NCBI GenBank assembly: GCA_937912125.1
Contig: CALDOK010000482.1
Location: 1-60,768, forward strand
Length of the DNA: 60,768 nucleotides
From: an uncultured Pseudomonadota bacterium
Lineage (GTDB): Bacteria > Myxococcota_A > UBA796 > JAFGLY01
Direction: 5' to 3'
Shown here one piece after another: positions 7,519-16,381 of the stretch (position 1 is its first letter; every line of letters begins with the position of its first letter). A program made the position numbers and the translations under genes. The notes below the pieces were generated by a model. The model was not told the origin of the DNA and ran no database searches. It worked only from the letters and a program-made list of their open reading frames with translations.

Positions 7519-9156
7519 ATGACAGACGCCACCATCGACCAGGACCTGGCCCGCGCCCTGCACCTTCAACAGCAAGGCAAGCTGCGCGAGGGCCTGAAGC
7601 TCTGCATGGCCACCGCGCGCAAGGCCCCCCGGGACCCACGGCCCATGCGGCTGGCGGGGCACCTGCTCTTCGCCCTGGACCAGGCAGACCACGCGGCCCG
7701 CGCCCTGGGCGTGGCCGCCAGCCTGGCACCGGGCTCCACGGAGCTGCAGGGCGAGCTGGGCGCCTGCCTGCTGGCCAGCGGCCAGGCCGAGCTGGCCCTG
7801 CCCCACCTGGACCGTGCCGCCGCCGCCCAACCCGACAACGCCCGCTACCAAGCCCACAAGGCCCTGGCCCTGCGGGCCCTGCGGCGCCTGGACCAGGCCC
7901 TGCTCCACCTAGAGCGCGCCGTCGCCCTGGCCCCCGAGCTGGCGGATCTGCATGCCAACCTGGCCAGCACCCTCGAGACCCTGGGCCGCAACGAAGAAGC
8001 CGCCGCCGCCGCCCACCGGGCCATCGAGCTGGATCCCCAGCAGAGCCTGGCCCGCCTGGTGCTGGCCCAGCTGACCCGCGAGGCGGGGGAGCACACCCGC
8101 GCCCGCACCCAGCTCGAGGCCCTGCTGGCCCAGCCGCTCCCCGTTCAGGAGCGCAGCTGGGCCTTGCTGGAGCTGGGCAAGGTGCTGGATCGACTGGACG
8201 ATCCCGCCCAGGCCATGGCCGCCCTCGAGCAGGGCCAGCGCCTGGCGGGTGAGCTTCCTGCGGCCCAGCGGGTGGACCGCGCCCACTTCCCGGCCATGCT
8301 GCAGCGGCTGGCGACCTACTACGCCCAGGCCTGCAGCGAGCCCGCGCCCACCCAGCCCGCCGCCCTGTGCGCCGCCACCCCCTGCCCGGCCTTCCTGCTG
8401 GGCTTCCCCCGCTCGGGCACCACCCTGATGGAGCAGGTGCTGCTGGCCCATCCCGGCGTGGCCAGCGTGGACGAACACGAGCTGTTGGGCGAGACCCTCC
8501 GCGCCCTGCCCCGCACCATCGGCCGTCCCCTGCGCTACCCCGACGATCTGGCCAGCTTGAGCGAGGCCGAGCGCATCGCCCTGCGCCAAGACTACCACCG
8601 CCACCTGCAGGCCCAGCTGGGGCTCGACCAGGGCGCCTGGCCCGCCCGCGTGGTGGACAAGATGCCCCTGAACATCGTCCATGTGGGCTTCATCCAGGCC
8701 CTCTTCCCCGAGGCCCCGCTGCTGGTCATGCTGCGTGACCCCCGGGACTGCACCCTGAGCGGCTTCATGCAGAGCTTCGTGCCCACCGTGGCCATGATCC
8801 ACTTCGACAGCCTCGCCGGCAGCGCGGCCCTGTACGCGGGGGTGATGGGCTGCTGGCTCCAGGCCCGTCGGCTGCCCGGTCCCAAGCTCCTCGAGCTGCG
8901 CTACGAGGACCTCATCGGCGATCTCGAGGCCACGGCCCGCCAGGCGGTGGCCCACCTGGGCCTGCCCTGGGACCCGGCAGTGCTCGAGTACCGCGCGGGC
9001 GTGACCGGCCGCTACATCAGCACCCCCAGCCGGCAGGACGTGGCCCAGCCCATGTTCACCCGCGCCCGAGGACGCTGGCACCGCTACCGCGCCCAGCTCG
9101 AGCCCCTGCAGCCCCTGCTTGCTCCCTACGTCGAAGCCCTGGGGTACGAGGCTTGA
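7519..9156 (+). CDS. TPR-repeat sulfotransferase
   Basis: The 545-residue protein has an N-terminal half of TPR helices (about residues 5-260) and a C-terminal sulfotransferase domain. The 5'-phosphosulfate loop reads FLLGFPRSGTTLMEQVLL at about 293-310. The later DKMPLNIVHVGFIQALFP and LVMLRDPRDCTLSGFMQSF segments are the usual PAPS-binding and catalytic region of the Sulfotransfer_1/3 fold. No signal peptide is seen, so it acts in the cytoplasm, where PAPS is available. The acceptor could be a lipid, glycan or peptide. It heads an operon in which each following gene overlaps the previous one. AGGAGATTCCCC before the ATG is a clear ribosome-binding site. Confidence 0.85.
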   Translation: MTDATIDQDLARALHLQQQGKLREGLKLCMATARKAPRDPRPMRLAGHLLFALDQADHAARALGVAASLAPGSTELQGELGACLLASGQAELALPHLDRAAAAQPDNARYQAHKALALRALRRLDQALLHLERAVALAPELADLHANLASTLETLGRNEEAAAAAHRAIELDPQQSLARLVLAQLTREAGEHTRARTQLEALLAQPLPVQERSWALLELGKVLDRLDDPAQAMAALEQGQRLAGELPAAQRVDRAHFPAMLQRLATYYAQACSEPAPTQPAALCAATPCPAFLLGFPRSGTTLMEQVLLAHPGVASVDEHELLGETLRALPRTIGRPLRYPDDLASLSEAERIALRQDYHRHLQAQLGLDQGAWPARVVDKMPLNIVHVGFIQALFPEAPLLVMLRDPRDCTLSGFMQSFVPTVAMIHFDSLAGSAALYAGVMGCWLQARRLPGPKLLELRYEDLIGDLEATARQAVAHLGLPWDPAVLEYRAGVTGRYISTPSRQDVAQPMFTRARGRWHRYRAQLEPLQPLLAPYVEALGYEA

Positions 9157-10436
9157 GGCTCGGCGCGGTCGTCCTGGCTGCGCTGTTGGCGCTGGGTTGC
9201 GGTCGCCCGGATCCCGTGGCGCAGCTCGCGGCCTGCCAGGACGGCCCCTGCGCGCGCGCCGCCGTCCAGAGCGCCTGGGACGCTGATCCAGACGCCTGCT
9301 GGGCCCTGGTCACCGGCACCACCGACGAGCTGGTTCGCGCGGCGCTGGTGGCCGCAATCGCCGCGGAGCGCCCCGGCGCCCTCGAGGGCCGCTGCGATGC
9401 GCTGCCCAGGGGAGGCTCCCAGGAGCGCTGCACACGCCTCACGCGACGCCCTCACCTGAGCCGCCAGCACAAGGGCGTGGCGCGCCCCACCAAGCCGGTC
9501 CAGCGCCAGGCCCCTGGGCCGGCCAGCGGCGCCCTGCCCTTGCCGGCCACACCCCGGGTGGTCACCCCCCAGGACTGCCGTGGGCTGCCGGACTCCGAGT
9601 GTGCGTTCATTGGCGCCGAGCGCGCCATCCTGGCCCATGGCCTGCCGGCCCTCGAGGAGAGCCTGGGCCTGTGCGCCCGCTCCGAGCACGGTCCGGACTG
9701 CGTGGAGCATGTGCTGGAGCTGGCCATACCTGGCGTGCCCCCGGCCGACGCGGTGGGCCCCCAGGACCTCGAGGCCGCCACCGCGGCTGTGGCCCGCTTC
9801 CGCCAGGCCGCGGGCTCCGACGACGTCGCCGCGCTGTACGAGGGCTGGTTCTGGTCCGTCTGGACCACCACCGCCTTCGCCCGCGCTGAGAACCTGCGGG
9901 GCGAGCTGCTCGAGGCCCTCCCCGCCACGGCGCGGCCCCATGTGCGCTTCGCCCTGGTCTGGCGTCTGCTGCAGGACGACCCGGTGACCTCCGGCTTCGA
10001 TCTCGCCACCCTGACAGCACGGGCCGAAGCGCTGCTGGCTCAGCATCAGCCGCTGCCCGAGGTCGGGGGAAGCCTGGCGCCGGCCACCATCGTCCAGACA
10101 CGCCACAGCTGGAACGGCTCGCGCGATGGTGAACCTTCCATCTCCGCGGCCTGGTGCATGGGCAGCACACGCCGAGCCGCCCACCCGGATCCCGCCCTCG
10201 ATCTGCGCCTCGCGGTGCTCGAGGCCCTGGCCCGCCAGCCCATGGCTCCACCCGCACAGGAGTTCCTGGCCCTGGCCGGCAGCGAGGAGCTCGAGATCCT
10301 GCGCTGGACCGGCGCCAGGCTGGGCGAGGTGCTCGAGCCCCCAGCCGCCCGGGCCCTGGGCGAGGTCCTGGCCCAGACGGAGACCCCGCTGGTGCTGGGG
10401 CGCCTCACCAAGCGCGCTGGGAAGGGCGATGACTAG
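9153..10436 (+). CDS. Cys-rich lipoprotein, paralog of the one at 56.8 kb
   Basis: The reading frame starts at TTG 9153, which overlaps the upstream stop (TTGA) and leads directly into a lipoprotein signal, RLGAVVLAALLALGC. The 427-residue product is mostly helical and contains scattered cysteine pairs (AACQDGPCARA, DCRGLPDSECAF, CARSEHGPDCVEH). It shares ordered motifs with the protein at 56816-58243: RCTxxxxRPHL, a DCR...C...A repeat, and WFWSVWTT...LLEALPATARPHVRFALVWRL against FWAEVTF...LLDVLPSEAAPHLRAAVAWRM. I know no named family for it. Its place between a sulfotransferase and a sulfatase-like gene suggests a role in the same envelope process. Confidence 0.7.
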   Translation: MRLGAVVLAALLALGCGRPDPVAQLAACQDGPCARAAVQSAWDADPDACWALVTGTTDELVRAALVAAIAAERPGALEGRCDALPRGGSQERCTRLTRRPHLSRQHKGVARPTKPVQRQAPGPASGALPLPATPRVVTPQDCRGLPDSECAFIGAERAILAHGLPALEESLGLCARSEHGPDCVEHVLELAIPGVPPADAVGPQDLEAATAAVARFRQAAGSDDVAALYEGWFWSVWTTTAFARAENLRGELLEALPATARPHVRFALVWRLLQDDPVTSGFDLATLTARAEALLAQHQPLPEVGGSLAPATIVQTRHSWNGSRDGEPSISAAWCMGSTRRAAHPDPALDLRLAVLEALARQPMAPPAQEFLALAGSEELEILRWTGARLGEVLEPPAARALGEVLAQTETPLVLGRLTKRAGKGDD

Positions 10437-11904
10437 CCACCCCGTCCCCCGTCGCTCCAGGGACGGGCGCTGGGCTAGGCTGGCCGCGGCCTGCGCCTGG
10501 ATCCTGTCCTCCGGCTGCGCGTCGGACCCCGCCCCCCAAGCTCCCCCGCTCCCGGGACGACCCAACATCGTGCTGGTCTCCCTGGACACAGTGCGCTGGG
10601 ACCACACCACCCTGGCGGGCTACCACCGCCCCACCACCCCGGCCCTGGCCGAGCTGGCGGCGCTGCCGGGCAGCACCACCTTCGAGCGGGCATACGCGGG
10701 GGCGGCCTGGAGCTTGCCCTCCTACGCCAGCCTGTTCACGGGCCTGGACGCCATGGGCCACGGCGTGGGCTTCCTGCGGACCGAGCTGGACCCGGCCCAC
10801 GCCACCCTGGCCGAGGCCCTGAGCGCCTACGGCTACCGCACGGCCGCGTTCACCTCGGGGCCCCACCTGCACCCGAGCACAGGCCTGAACCGCGGCTTCG
10901 CCACCTACGACCACCTGGACAACCTTGGCCCCATGGCGCCCATGGTCGACGGCGCCCTGAGCTGGATCGATCAGCGGCCACCCGAGCCCTTCTTCCTGTT
11001 CCTGGTGGGCTACGACGCCCACAGCCCCTACGCCGCGCCCTCGGCCTTCGCCGAGCTCTTCGACCCCGACTACGACGGCTTCCTGCACTACGCCACCAGC
11101 GACGTCCCCGACGATCCCTGCGAGCGCCGGGGGGCCACCCGCACCTGCCTGCGGGTCTTCCCTGGCCGCATGCGGGGCGGGGGCATCGATCCTGCAGATC
11201 AGGCCCACACGGCCGCCCACTACGACGCCGCCGTGCGCGCCGCGGACTACGGCCTGGGTCGCCTGCTGGACGGGCTGGAGCAGCGGGGCCTGCTGGAGGA
11301 CAGCCTGCTGGTGGTGCTGGCCGACCACGGCGAGAGCCTGGGCGAGGAGAAAGGCCGCTTCCACCACGACGACCAGGTCGGCGACGCGGTCTTCCATGTG
11401 CCCCTGGTCATCCGCTTGCCCGGCGGCCAGGCCCCGGCAGCCCGCAGCGACGCGCTGATCTCCCTGGTGGACCTGAGCCCCACCCTGCTGGAGCTGCTGC
11501 AGATGCAGCCCCCCGCCAGCGCCAAGGGCCACAGCTTCCTGGCCGAGCTCGGCCTACCGTCGGCCCACGAGCCTGGGCACGACGCGGTCATCGGCGCGTC
11601 CCTGTGCTGCTACTGGGCTCGGGATCGAGACTGGGAGCTGCGGGGCCGCGACCGATCCCAGGGCCAGGCCATGGCGTGGAGCCTGCACCGGGACGGGCAG
11701 GGGCCGGATCTGGCCTCCGAGCAGCCCGCCATCCTCGGCTCGCTCCAGGGCCGGCTGGCCCACTGGCCACCCCACCCCGGGGGTACCGAGGGGCTGCCGG
11801 GGAGCCTGCCCGAGGACCAGCAGGAGGTCCTGAGGCAGGCCCTGAAAGAGGGCGGCTACTGGAGCCCCGACGAGCCGCGCCCCCACCGGAAGGGGGGCCC
11901 ATGA
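10429..11904 (+). CDS. Sulfatase / alkaline-phosphatase-superfamily lipoprotein
   Basis: The 491-residue protein starts at ATG 10429, overlapping the previous gene by 8 nt. Its signal ends WILSSGC, so it is a predicted lipoprotein facing the periplasm. Superfamily motifs are clear: NIVLVSLDTVRWDHTTLAGY (metal-binding Asp and DH), AWSLPSYASLFTGL in the nucleophile region, and LADHGESLGEEKGRFHHDD near residue 305. True formylglycine sulfatases have C/S-x-P-x-R; here the position of the Arg is Tyr (SLPSY). The protein may therefore use Ser/Thr directly, like phosphoglycerol or phosphoethanolamine transferases, rather than act as a sulfatase. It follows a sulfotransferase gene and a Cys-rich lipoprotein gene. 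Confidence 0.8.
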   Translation: MTSHPVPRRSRDGRWARLAAACAWILSSGCASDPAPQAPPLPGRPNIVLVSLDTVRWDHTTLAGYHRPTTPALAELAALPGSTTFERAYAGAAWSLPSYASLFTGLDAMGHGVGFLRTELDPAHATLAEALSAYGYRTAAFTSGPHLHPSTGLNRGFATYDHLDNLGPMAPMVDGALSWIDQRPPEPFFLFLVGYDAHSPYAAPSAFAELFDPDYDGFLHYATSDVPDDPCERRGATRTCLRVFPGRMRGGGIDPADQAHTAAHYDAAVRAADYGLGRLLDGLEQRGLLEDSLLVVLADHGESLGEEKGRFHHDDQVGDAVFHVPLVIRLPGGQAPAARSDALISLVDLSPTLLELLQMQPPASAKGHSFLAELGLPSAHEPGHDAVIGASLCCYWARDRDWELRGRDRSQGQAMAWSLHRDGQGPDLASEQPAILGSLQGRLAHWPPHPGGTEGLPGSLPEDQQEVLRQALKEGGYWSPDEPRPHRKGGP

Positions 11905-12299
11905 AGCCGCTGTTCGCCCTCATGGCCCTGGTGGTGGGGGCCTGCCAGCCCACCTCGCCCCCGGTGGGCCAGCGCATCAGCGATCCCCTGCCGGCCCTGT
12001 TCGACCTGCTGGACACCGACGGCAGCGGCGGCCTGAGCGTGGACGAGCTGCGCTGCACCGAACCCGAAGACCTGCTGGCGCGCCTGGACACCGACGGCGA
12101 CGGCGCGGTCTCCCCCGACGAGCTGCGGGCCGATCTGGCGGCCTGGCCCGAAGACCTGAGCCGCACCGCCCGGCACGCGCCCCTCGAGGCCGCCGGACAC
12201 AGGAAGGGCCCCCCCGAGGCCGCCGGACACAGGAAGGGCCCCCCCAAGGCCGGGGCCCGCGAGAGTGGCCCCCCCAAGACCGGGGCACGCGAGCCCTGA
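11901..12299 (+). CDS. EF-hand lipoprotein with decapeptide repeats
   Basis: The 132-residue product starts at an ATG that overlaps the sulfatase-like gene's stop (ATGA). Its signal ends ALVVGAC, a lipobox. Two EF-hand loops follow, DTDGSGGLSVDE and DTDGDGAVSPDE (about residues 36-47 and 58-69), with Asp at positions 1, 3 and 5 and Glu at 12, so both should bind calcium. The C-terminus is four units of about 10 residues (EAAGHRKGPP twice, then KAGARESGPP and KTGAREP). It is the last gene of the sulfotransferase operon and ends 8 nt from the convergent methyltransferase gene. Confidence 0.8.
   Translation: MKPLFALMALVVGACQPTSPPVGQRISDPLPALFDLLDTDGSGGLSVDELRCTEPEDLLARLDTDGDGAVSPDELRADLAAWPEDLSRTARHAPLEAAGHRKGPPEAAGHRKGPPKAGARESGPPKTGAREP
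12181..12299 (+). repeat. Four tandem 30-bp units
   Basis: The units are 12181-12210, 12211-12240, 12241-12270 and 12271-12299. The first two are almost identical and the last two are diverged. They encode the basic Pro/Gly-rich tail of the EF-hand lipoprotein. Confidence 0.85.
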
Positions 12300-12311
12300 G
12301 CTCCGGCTCAG
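12296..12311. terminator. Small hairpin between convergent genes
   Basis: CTGAGC TCCG GCTCAG forms a perfect 6-bp stem spanning the stop codons of the EF-hand gene and the methyltransferase gene. No T-run follows on either strand, so termination is only possible, not shown. Confidence 0.25.
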
Positions 12312-13393
12312 AGCAGGGCCAGCTGGCCCACCGGGCGAGGCTTGGCCCGCTCCACATTGACGTGCTCCACCACGATGGAGAGGGGATCAGCGCGCTCCCA
12401 GCCCTGGGGCGCCAGCAGCTCGAGCTGCCGTTCCTGGCCGGTGATCACGGGCAGGTCGTGGGGGGTGTTGTGGTGCTTGCAGGCCTTGCCCGCCTGGGTG
12501 CGCTCGGCGAGGAAGCGGCGGTGGGCTTCCAGGCGCTCGCCCTGGACCTCCACCCCCTGGGCCAGGGCCGCCTCGACACTGGCCATGGCCACGGGGGCGA
12601 AGCCCTCGGACAGCTCCATGCCCAGGCTCGACCGGCCCGCCACCGCCGCCGCGGCCAGGGTGGTGCCCGTGCCGGCGAATGGATCCAGCACGGTGTCGCC
12701 GTACAGGGACAGCATGTTGATCAGGCGGAAGGGGAGCTCGAAGGGGAAGGCCCCGGAGCGCTCCCGATCGGCCCGCTCTCCAAGCTGCTGCCGGGTGCCG
12801 CGCAGATCGGACCAGACATCGGAGAACCAGCGGTTGCGCTCTTCCCAGAAGTAGGCGCTGCGGGAGCGCGCGGCCTTGGCGGCGGCGCTGGTGAAGCTTC
12901 GCTTGCCACCCTGGCGGAACAGCAGCACGTACTCGTGCTCGTAGGTCACGTAGGCCCCGGCGGGGAGCATGCCCGATCCCATGAACTTGTTCGGGGCGTT
13001 GGTGGGCTTACGCCACAGCACGTCCGGCAGCACGGTGAACCCCAGCTCCACCATGGCGCACAGGATGCGCGCGTGGTTGTGGAAGAGCCGGAACTGTCCC
13101 CCCAGGCTGCGGGTGGCGTCGCCGATGTTGATGGCCGCGAAGCCCCCTGGGGACAGCACCCGAGCGCACTCGGCCCAGACCTGATCCAGGCAGCGGTGCA
13201 TGGCCTCGAAGGCGGCCAGGCCGGCCTCGGCGGCGAGCAGGGGCCCCACCTGGGGGTCCATGGCCTCGAAAGCGTCATCCCACATGGCGATCATGGGGTA
13301 GGGGGGCGAGGTGACGACGAGCTGGACAGAGGCGTCTGGGATGGCGTCGAGCCGCCGGGCGTCACCGAGGATCAGGCGCTGGGTGGTCTGCAT
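12308..13393 (-). CDS. Site-specific DNA methyltransferase (N4-cytosine/N6-adenine type)
   Basis: The 361-residue protein has TSPPYPM at residues 28-34, the catalytic motif IV. The Ser in the first position is typical of N4-cytosine and some beta-class N6-adenine enzymes. DPFAGTGTTLAAAAVAGR (motif I, S-adenosylmethionine binding) follows at about 244-261, so the order IV then I fits the beta class. The ATG at 13393 was chosen over the longer frame because GGGAGGG lies directly upstream. No restriction endonuclease gene is adjacent: neighbours are an EF-hand lipoprotein (convergent) and an SGNH hydrolase (divergent). It therefore looks like an orphan methyltransferase; the recognition site is unknown. 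Confidence 0.85.
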   Translation of the reverse strand: MQTTQRLILGDARRLDAIPDASVQLVVTSPPYPMIAMWDDAFEAMDPQVGPLLAAEAGLAAFEAMHRCLDQVWAECARVLSPGGFAAINIGDATRSLGGQFRLFHNHARILCAMVELGFTVLPDVLWRKPTNAPNKFMGSGMLPAGAYVTYEHEYVLLFRQGGKRSFTSAAAKAARSRSAYFWEERNRWFSDVWSDLRGTRQQLGERADRERSGAFPFELPFRLINMLSLYGDTVLDPFAGTGTTLAAAAVAGRSSLGMELSEGFAPVAMASVEAALAQGVEVQGERLEAHRRFLAERTQAGKACKHHNTPHDLPVITGQERQLELLAPQGWERADPLSIVVEHVNVERAKPRPVGQLALL

Positions 13394-13455
13394 CCCTCCC
13401 GCATAGCACCGCGGACCCACGCGGCGCAGCCCCCGGACCCAGGGTATGAAGCCCC

Positions 13456-15030
13456 ATGACCAACCGCCGGCGCGCGCTGTGGGCCCTGCTGGTGAGCGGC
13501 CTGGCGCTGCTGGGCCTCGAGGGAGCGGTGCGCCTGCTGGGTGTGGCGCAGGACGATCGCCTCATCTCCCCCCTGCTGTTCCAGCAGCCCCTGGGCCAGC
13601 CCCTGGCGCTGGACGCGCCCGGCGGCTGGAAGATCCTGGTGGATGGCCCCCGACGCCAGGCGCAGCCCCCGGGCCTTCGGGCCCTGGTGGTGGGTGGGTC
13701 CGCCGCCGACGGGGTGGGCGTGTCGCCCTTCGGCGGCTTCTCCCACCAGCTGGAGCGCCGGCTGGTGCAGGCCCGGCCCTCCCGGCCGGTGGAGGTGGTC
13801 AACCTGGCCCGCGCGGGGCTGGGCAGCCGCCAAGTGGCGGCGGTGCTGGACGGGGGCCTGGCGGATCTGACGCCCGAGCTGGTCATCCTCTACAGCGGCA
13901 ACAACGAGCTGCACGAGCTGCGCGCCCTCAAGCACGCCGCCCCCCACTACCGGGCCAACCTGGAGCGCACCCGCCGCCGGCTGCACGGGCTGCACAGCTA
14001 CCGGCTGCTGCAGAGCCTGCTGGGGCGCGACCGGCTGGAGCCCATGGACGCCCACAGCCCCAAGAACCCGGGCCTGCCCGACCTGCCCACCTGGGCCGAG
14101 GCCGACGATCGCGCCCTGGCGCGGCAGCTTTACCGGGAGAACCTGCTGGGCATGATCCGCTCCAGCCGTGCAGCCGGGGCGCGGGTGCTGCTGTGCACCG
14201 TGGCCGACAACCGGGCGGACTGGGCGGGCGAGTCCCAGCGGGAGCTGAGCCCGGAGGAAGGTGCGCTGGTGGACGATCTGGCCCTGGCCCTGGAGGGGGA
14301 CCAGGCCGAGCGCGGCGCCGCCCTGATGGCGCAGCTGGTGGACGGCGATCCCAGCCAAGCCGCGCTGTTCCGGGCGGGGCGGGCCGCGCTGGCGACGGGC
14401 CGGGTGGAGCAGGCAAGAACCCTGCTGGATCTGGCGGAGCTGTACGACGGCCGCCCCACGCGGAGCAACGCTGAGCTGCGGGCGGTGGTGCGCGAGCTGG
14501 CCCAAGCCGAGGGTGTCGGGCTGTGCGACATCGCCGCCGGACTGGACGCCCTGGCCCCCAGGGGCGTGGCGGGTGACGAGCACTTCACCGACGGCTGCCA
14601 CCTCAACACCGCGGGGCAGCGCGCCGTGGCCGCCTTGCTCGAGGGCTGCATCCAGGACATGGGCCTGGCCACCAGCGCCGCAGAGCTCGGGGCGCTGGAG
14701 CGGGATCCTTTCCGCCTGGACCACGACCTGCGCGACGAGGGAGAGGGCTTCCCCCCGCTCAGCCCCGCTGATCCCCCGGGGCTACAGGCGACGCGGGAGG
14801 GTCACCTGGCCTTCGCCGCGGGCGACCTCGAGGGCGCCCTCGAGCACTACCAGCGGGCCATGGAGCAGGGCGCCCCTCCGGGCTCCGTGGACATCAGCCT
14901 GGCCATCGTGCACTGGCACCGGGGAGAGCTCCAGCGAGCCCGCGCCCTGCTGGCCGACGCCCTGGAGCAGACGGGGGACGACCCCGAGCTGAGCAACCTC
15001 GCGGCGGTGCTGAGGAGAAGATCCCCGTAA
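13456..15030 (+). CDS. SGNH/GDSL hydrolase with C-terminal TPR
   Basis: The 524-residue protein starts with one hydrophobic segment (ALWALLVSGLALLGLEGAV) that acts as signal or anchor. It then shows SGNH blocks: GGSAADGVG (block I, GGS replacing GDS, about residues 79-87), NLARAGLGSRQ (block II), YSGNNELHEL (block III, GNNE) and FTDGCHLN (block V with the Asp-x-x-His pair, here DGCH). The last 90 residues form TPR helices (HLAFAAGDLEGALEHYQRAM). SGNH proteins are esterases or acyltransferases, often acting on envelope glycans. The substrate here is unknown. The gene is divergent from the methyltransferase. Confidence 0.75.
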   Translation: MTNRRRALWALLVSGLALLGLEGAVRLLGVAQDDRLISPLLFQQPLGQPLALDAPGGWKILVDGPRRQAQPPGLRALVVGGSAADGVGVSPFGGFSHQLERRLVQARPSRPVEVVNLARAGLGSRQVAAVLDGGLADLTPELVILYSGNNELHELRALKHAAPHYRANLERTRRRLHGLHSYRLLQSLLGRDRLEPMDAHSPKNPGLPDLPTWAEADDRALARQLYRENLLGMIRSSRAAGARVLLCTVADNRADWAGESQRELSPEEGALVDDLALALEGDQAERGAALMAQLVDGDPSQAALFRAGRAALATGRVEQARTLLDLAELYDGRPTRSNAELRAVVRELAQAEGVGLCDIAAGLDALAPRGVAGDEHFTDGCHLNTAGQRAVAALLEGCIQDMGLATSAAELGALERDPFRLDHDLRDEGEGFPPLSPADPPGLQATREGHLAFAAGDLEGALEHYQRAMEQGAPPGSVDISLAIVHWHRGELQRARALLADALEQTGDDPELSNLAAVLRRRSP

Positions 15031-15097
15031 AAGGCCGGGCGTCGACGGGTGCAAGCCAAAGCGGCCCCAGCGCCGAGCCCATGATAGAAGCCCGGCC

Positions 15098-16330
15098 ATG
15101 ATCACCCACGACCTCATCAAGAAGCTCCCCAAGACCGACCTCCACCTGCACCTCGACGGCTCTTTGCGCGTCGAGACGCTCATCGAGCTGGCCCGCACCC
15201 GCGGCGTCGTGCTGCCCTCGGACACCCCCGAGGGGCTCAACGAGCTGGTCTTCAAGCCCCACTACGCCAACCTGGGCGAGTACCTGCAGGGATTCGCCTA
15301 CACCTGCTCCGTGCTGCAGGACGCCGAGGCCCTCGAGCGCACCGCCTACGAGCTGGCCTGGGACAACATCGACGAGGGCGTGCGCTACATCGAGGTGCGC
15401 CTGGCACCCCAGCTGCACGTCAACGAGTCCATGACCAGCGAGCAGGTGCTGCAGGCGGTCAACGCCGGCCTCGAGCGGGCAAAGCGCGAGCACCGCCGCT
15501 CGGAGGCCGTGGCCACGCGGGGCGAGCCCTCCTTCGAGTACGGCATCATCGTCTGCGCCATGCGCATGTTCACCCCGGCGTTCGGCTGGTACTTCCGGCA
15601 CCTCACCCAGGTCACCTCGGAGCTCGAGGAGAAGCGGCGCTTCGGCATCGCCAGCCTGCAGCTGGCCCAGACCGCCATCAAGGCTCGAGACAAGCTGGGC
15701 CTGCCCATCGTGGCCTTCGACCTGGCGGGCCAGGAGGCGGGCTACCCGGCCGTGGACCACGCCGAGGCCTACCGCTTCGCCCACGAGCACTTCCTCAAGA
15801 AGACCGTACACGCCGGCGAGGCCTACGGCCCCGAGTCCATCTTCCAGGCCATCACCGCCCTGCACGCCGACCGCATCGGCCACGGCTACCACCTGTTCCG
15901 GCCCGATCTGATCACCTCGAAGGAGGTCTACGACCCCGAGGGCTACGTCCGCGCCCTGGGCCAGTTCATCGCCGACCGGCGCATCACCATCGAGGTCTGC
16001 ATCACCTCGAACCTGCAGACCAACCCCGAGATCAAGACAGTGGCCAACCACGCGCTCAAGCAGATGCTCGACGCCCGGCTGTCCTGCACCCTGTGTACCG
16101 ACAACCGCCTGGTCAGCCACACCACGGTGACCCACGAGATCGAGCTGGCCCTGAATGAGCTCGAGCTGTCCACTCAGGCCCTGCGAGACCTGATCATCTA
16201 CGGCTTCAAGCGCAGCTTCTACCCGGGCGACTACCGCGAGAAGCGCGCCTACGTGCGCCAGGTGGTCAACTACTACGACAAGCTCATGCGCGAGGTCGAG
16301 CCCGCCTTCGAGCCGCCTCCGGGGCGGTAG
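15098..16330 (+). CDS. add: Adenosine deaminase family protein
   Basis: The 410-residue protein has the metal ligands and catalytic motifs of adenosine/AMP deaminases: TDLHLHLDGS at 14-23, TVHAGEAYGPESI (the HAGE catalytic Glu) at about 236-248, HADRIGHGYHL at about 253-263, CITSN near 307 and CTLCTDNRLVS (the metal-binding Asp) near 331. It is longer than E. coli Add (333 residues) because of an insertion around residues 125-190 and a longer C-terminus, so specificity could differ (adenosine, adenine or another aminopurine). It would feed inosine into purine salvage. It stands alone, 67 nt after the SGNH gene. Confidence 0.85.
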   Translation: MITHDLIKKLPKTDLHLHLDGSLRVETLIELARTRGVVLPSDTPEGLNELVFKPHYANLGEYLQGFAYTCSVLQDAEALERTAYELAWDNIDEGVRYIEVRLAPQLHVNESMTSEQVLQAVNAGLERAKREHRRSEAVATRGEPSFEYGIIVCAMRMFTPAFGWYFRHLTQVTSELEEKRRFGIASLQLAQTAIKARDKLGLPIVAFDLAGQEAGYPAVDHAEAYRFAHEHFLKKTVHAGEAYGPESIFQAITALHADRIGHGYHLFRPDLITSKEVYDPEGYVRALGQFIADRRITIEVCITSNLQTNPEIKTVANHALKQMLDARLSCTLCTDNRLVSHTTVTHEIELALNELELSTQALRDLIIYGFKRSFYPGDYREKRAYVRQVVNYYDKLMREVEPAFEPPPGR

Positions 16331-16381
16331 AGCCAGCCGGTCCACCACAGGATCGACGCCGACATTGGCCGTTCCAGAAGC

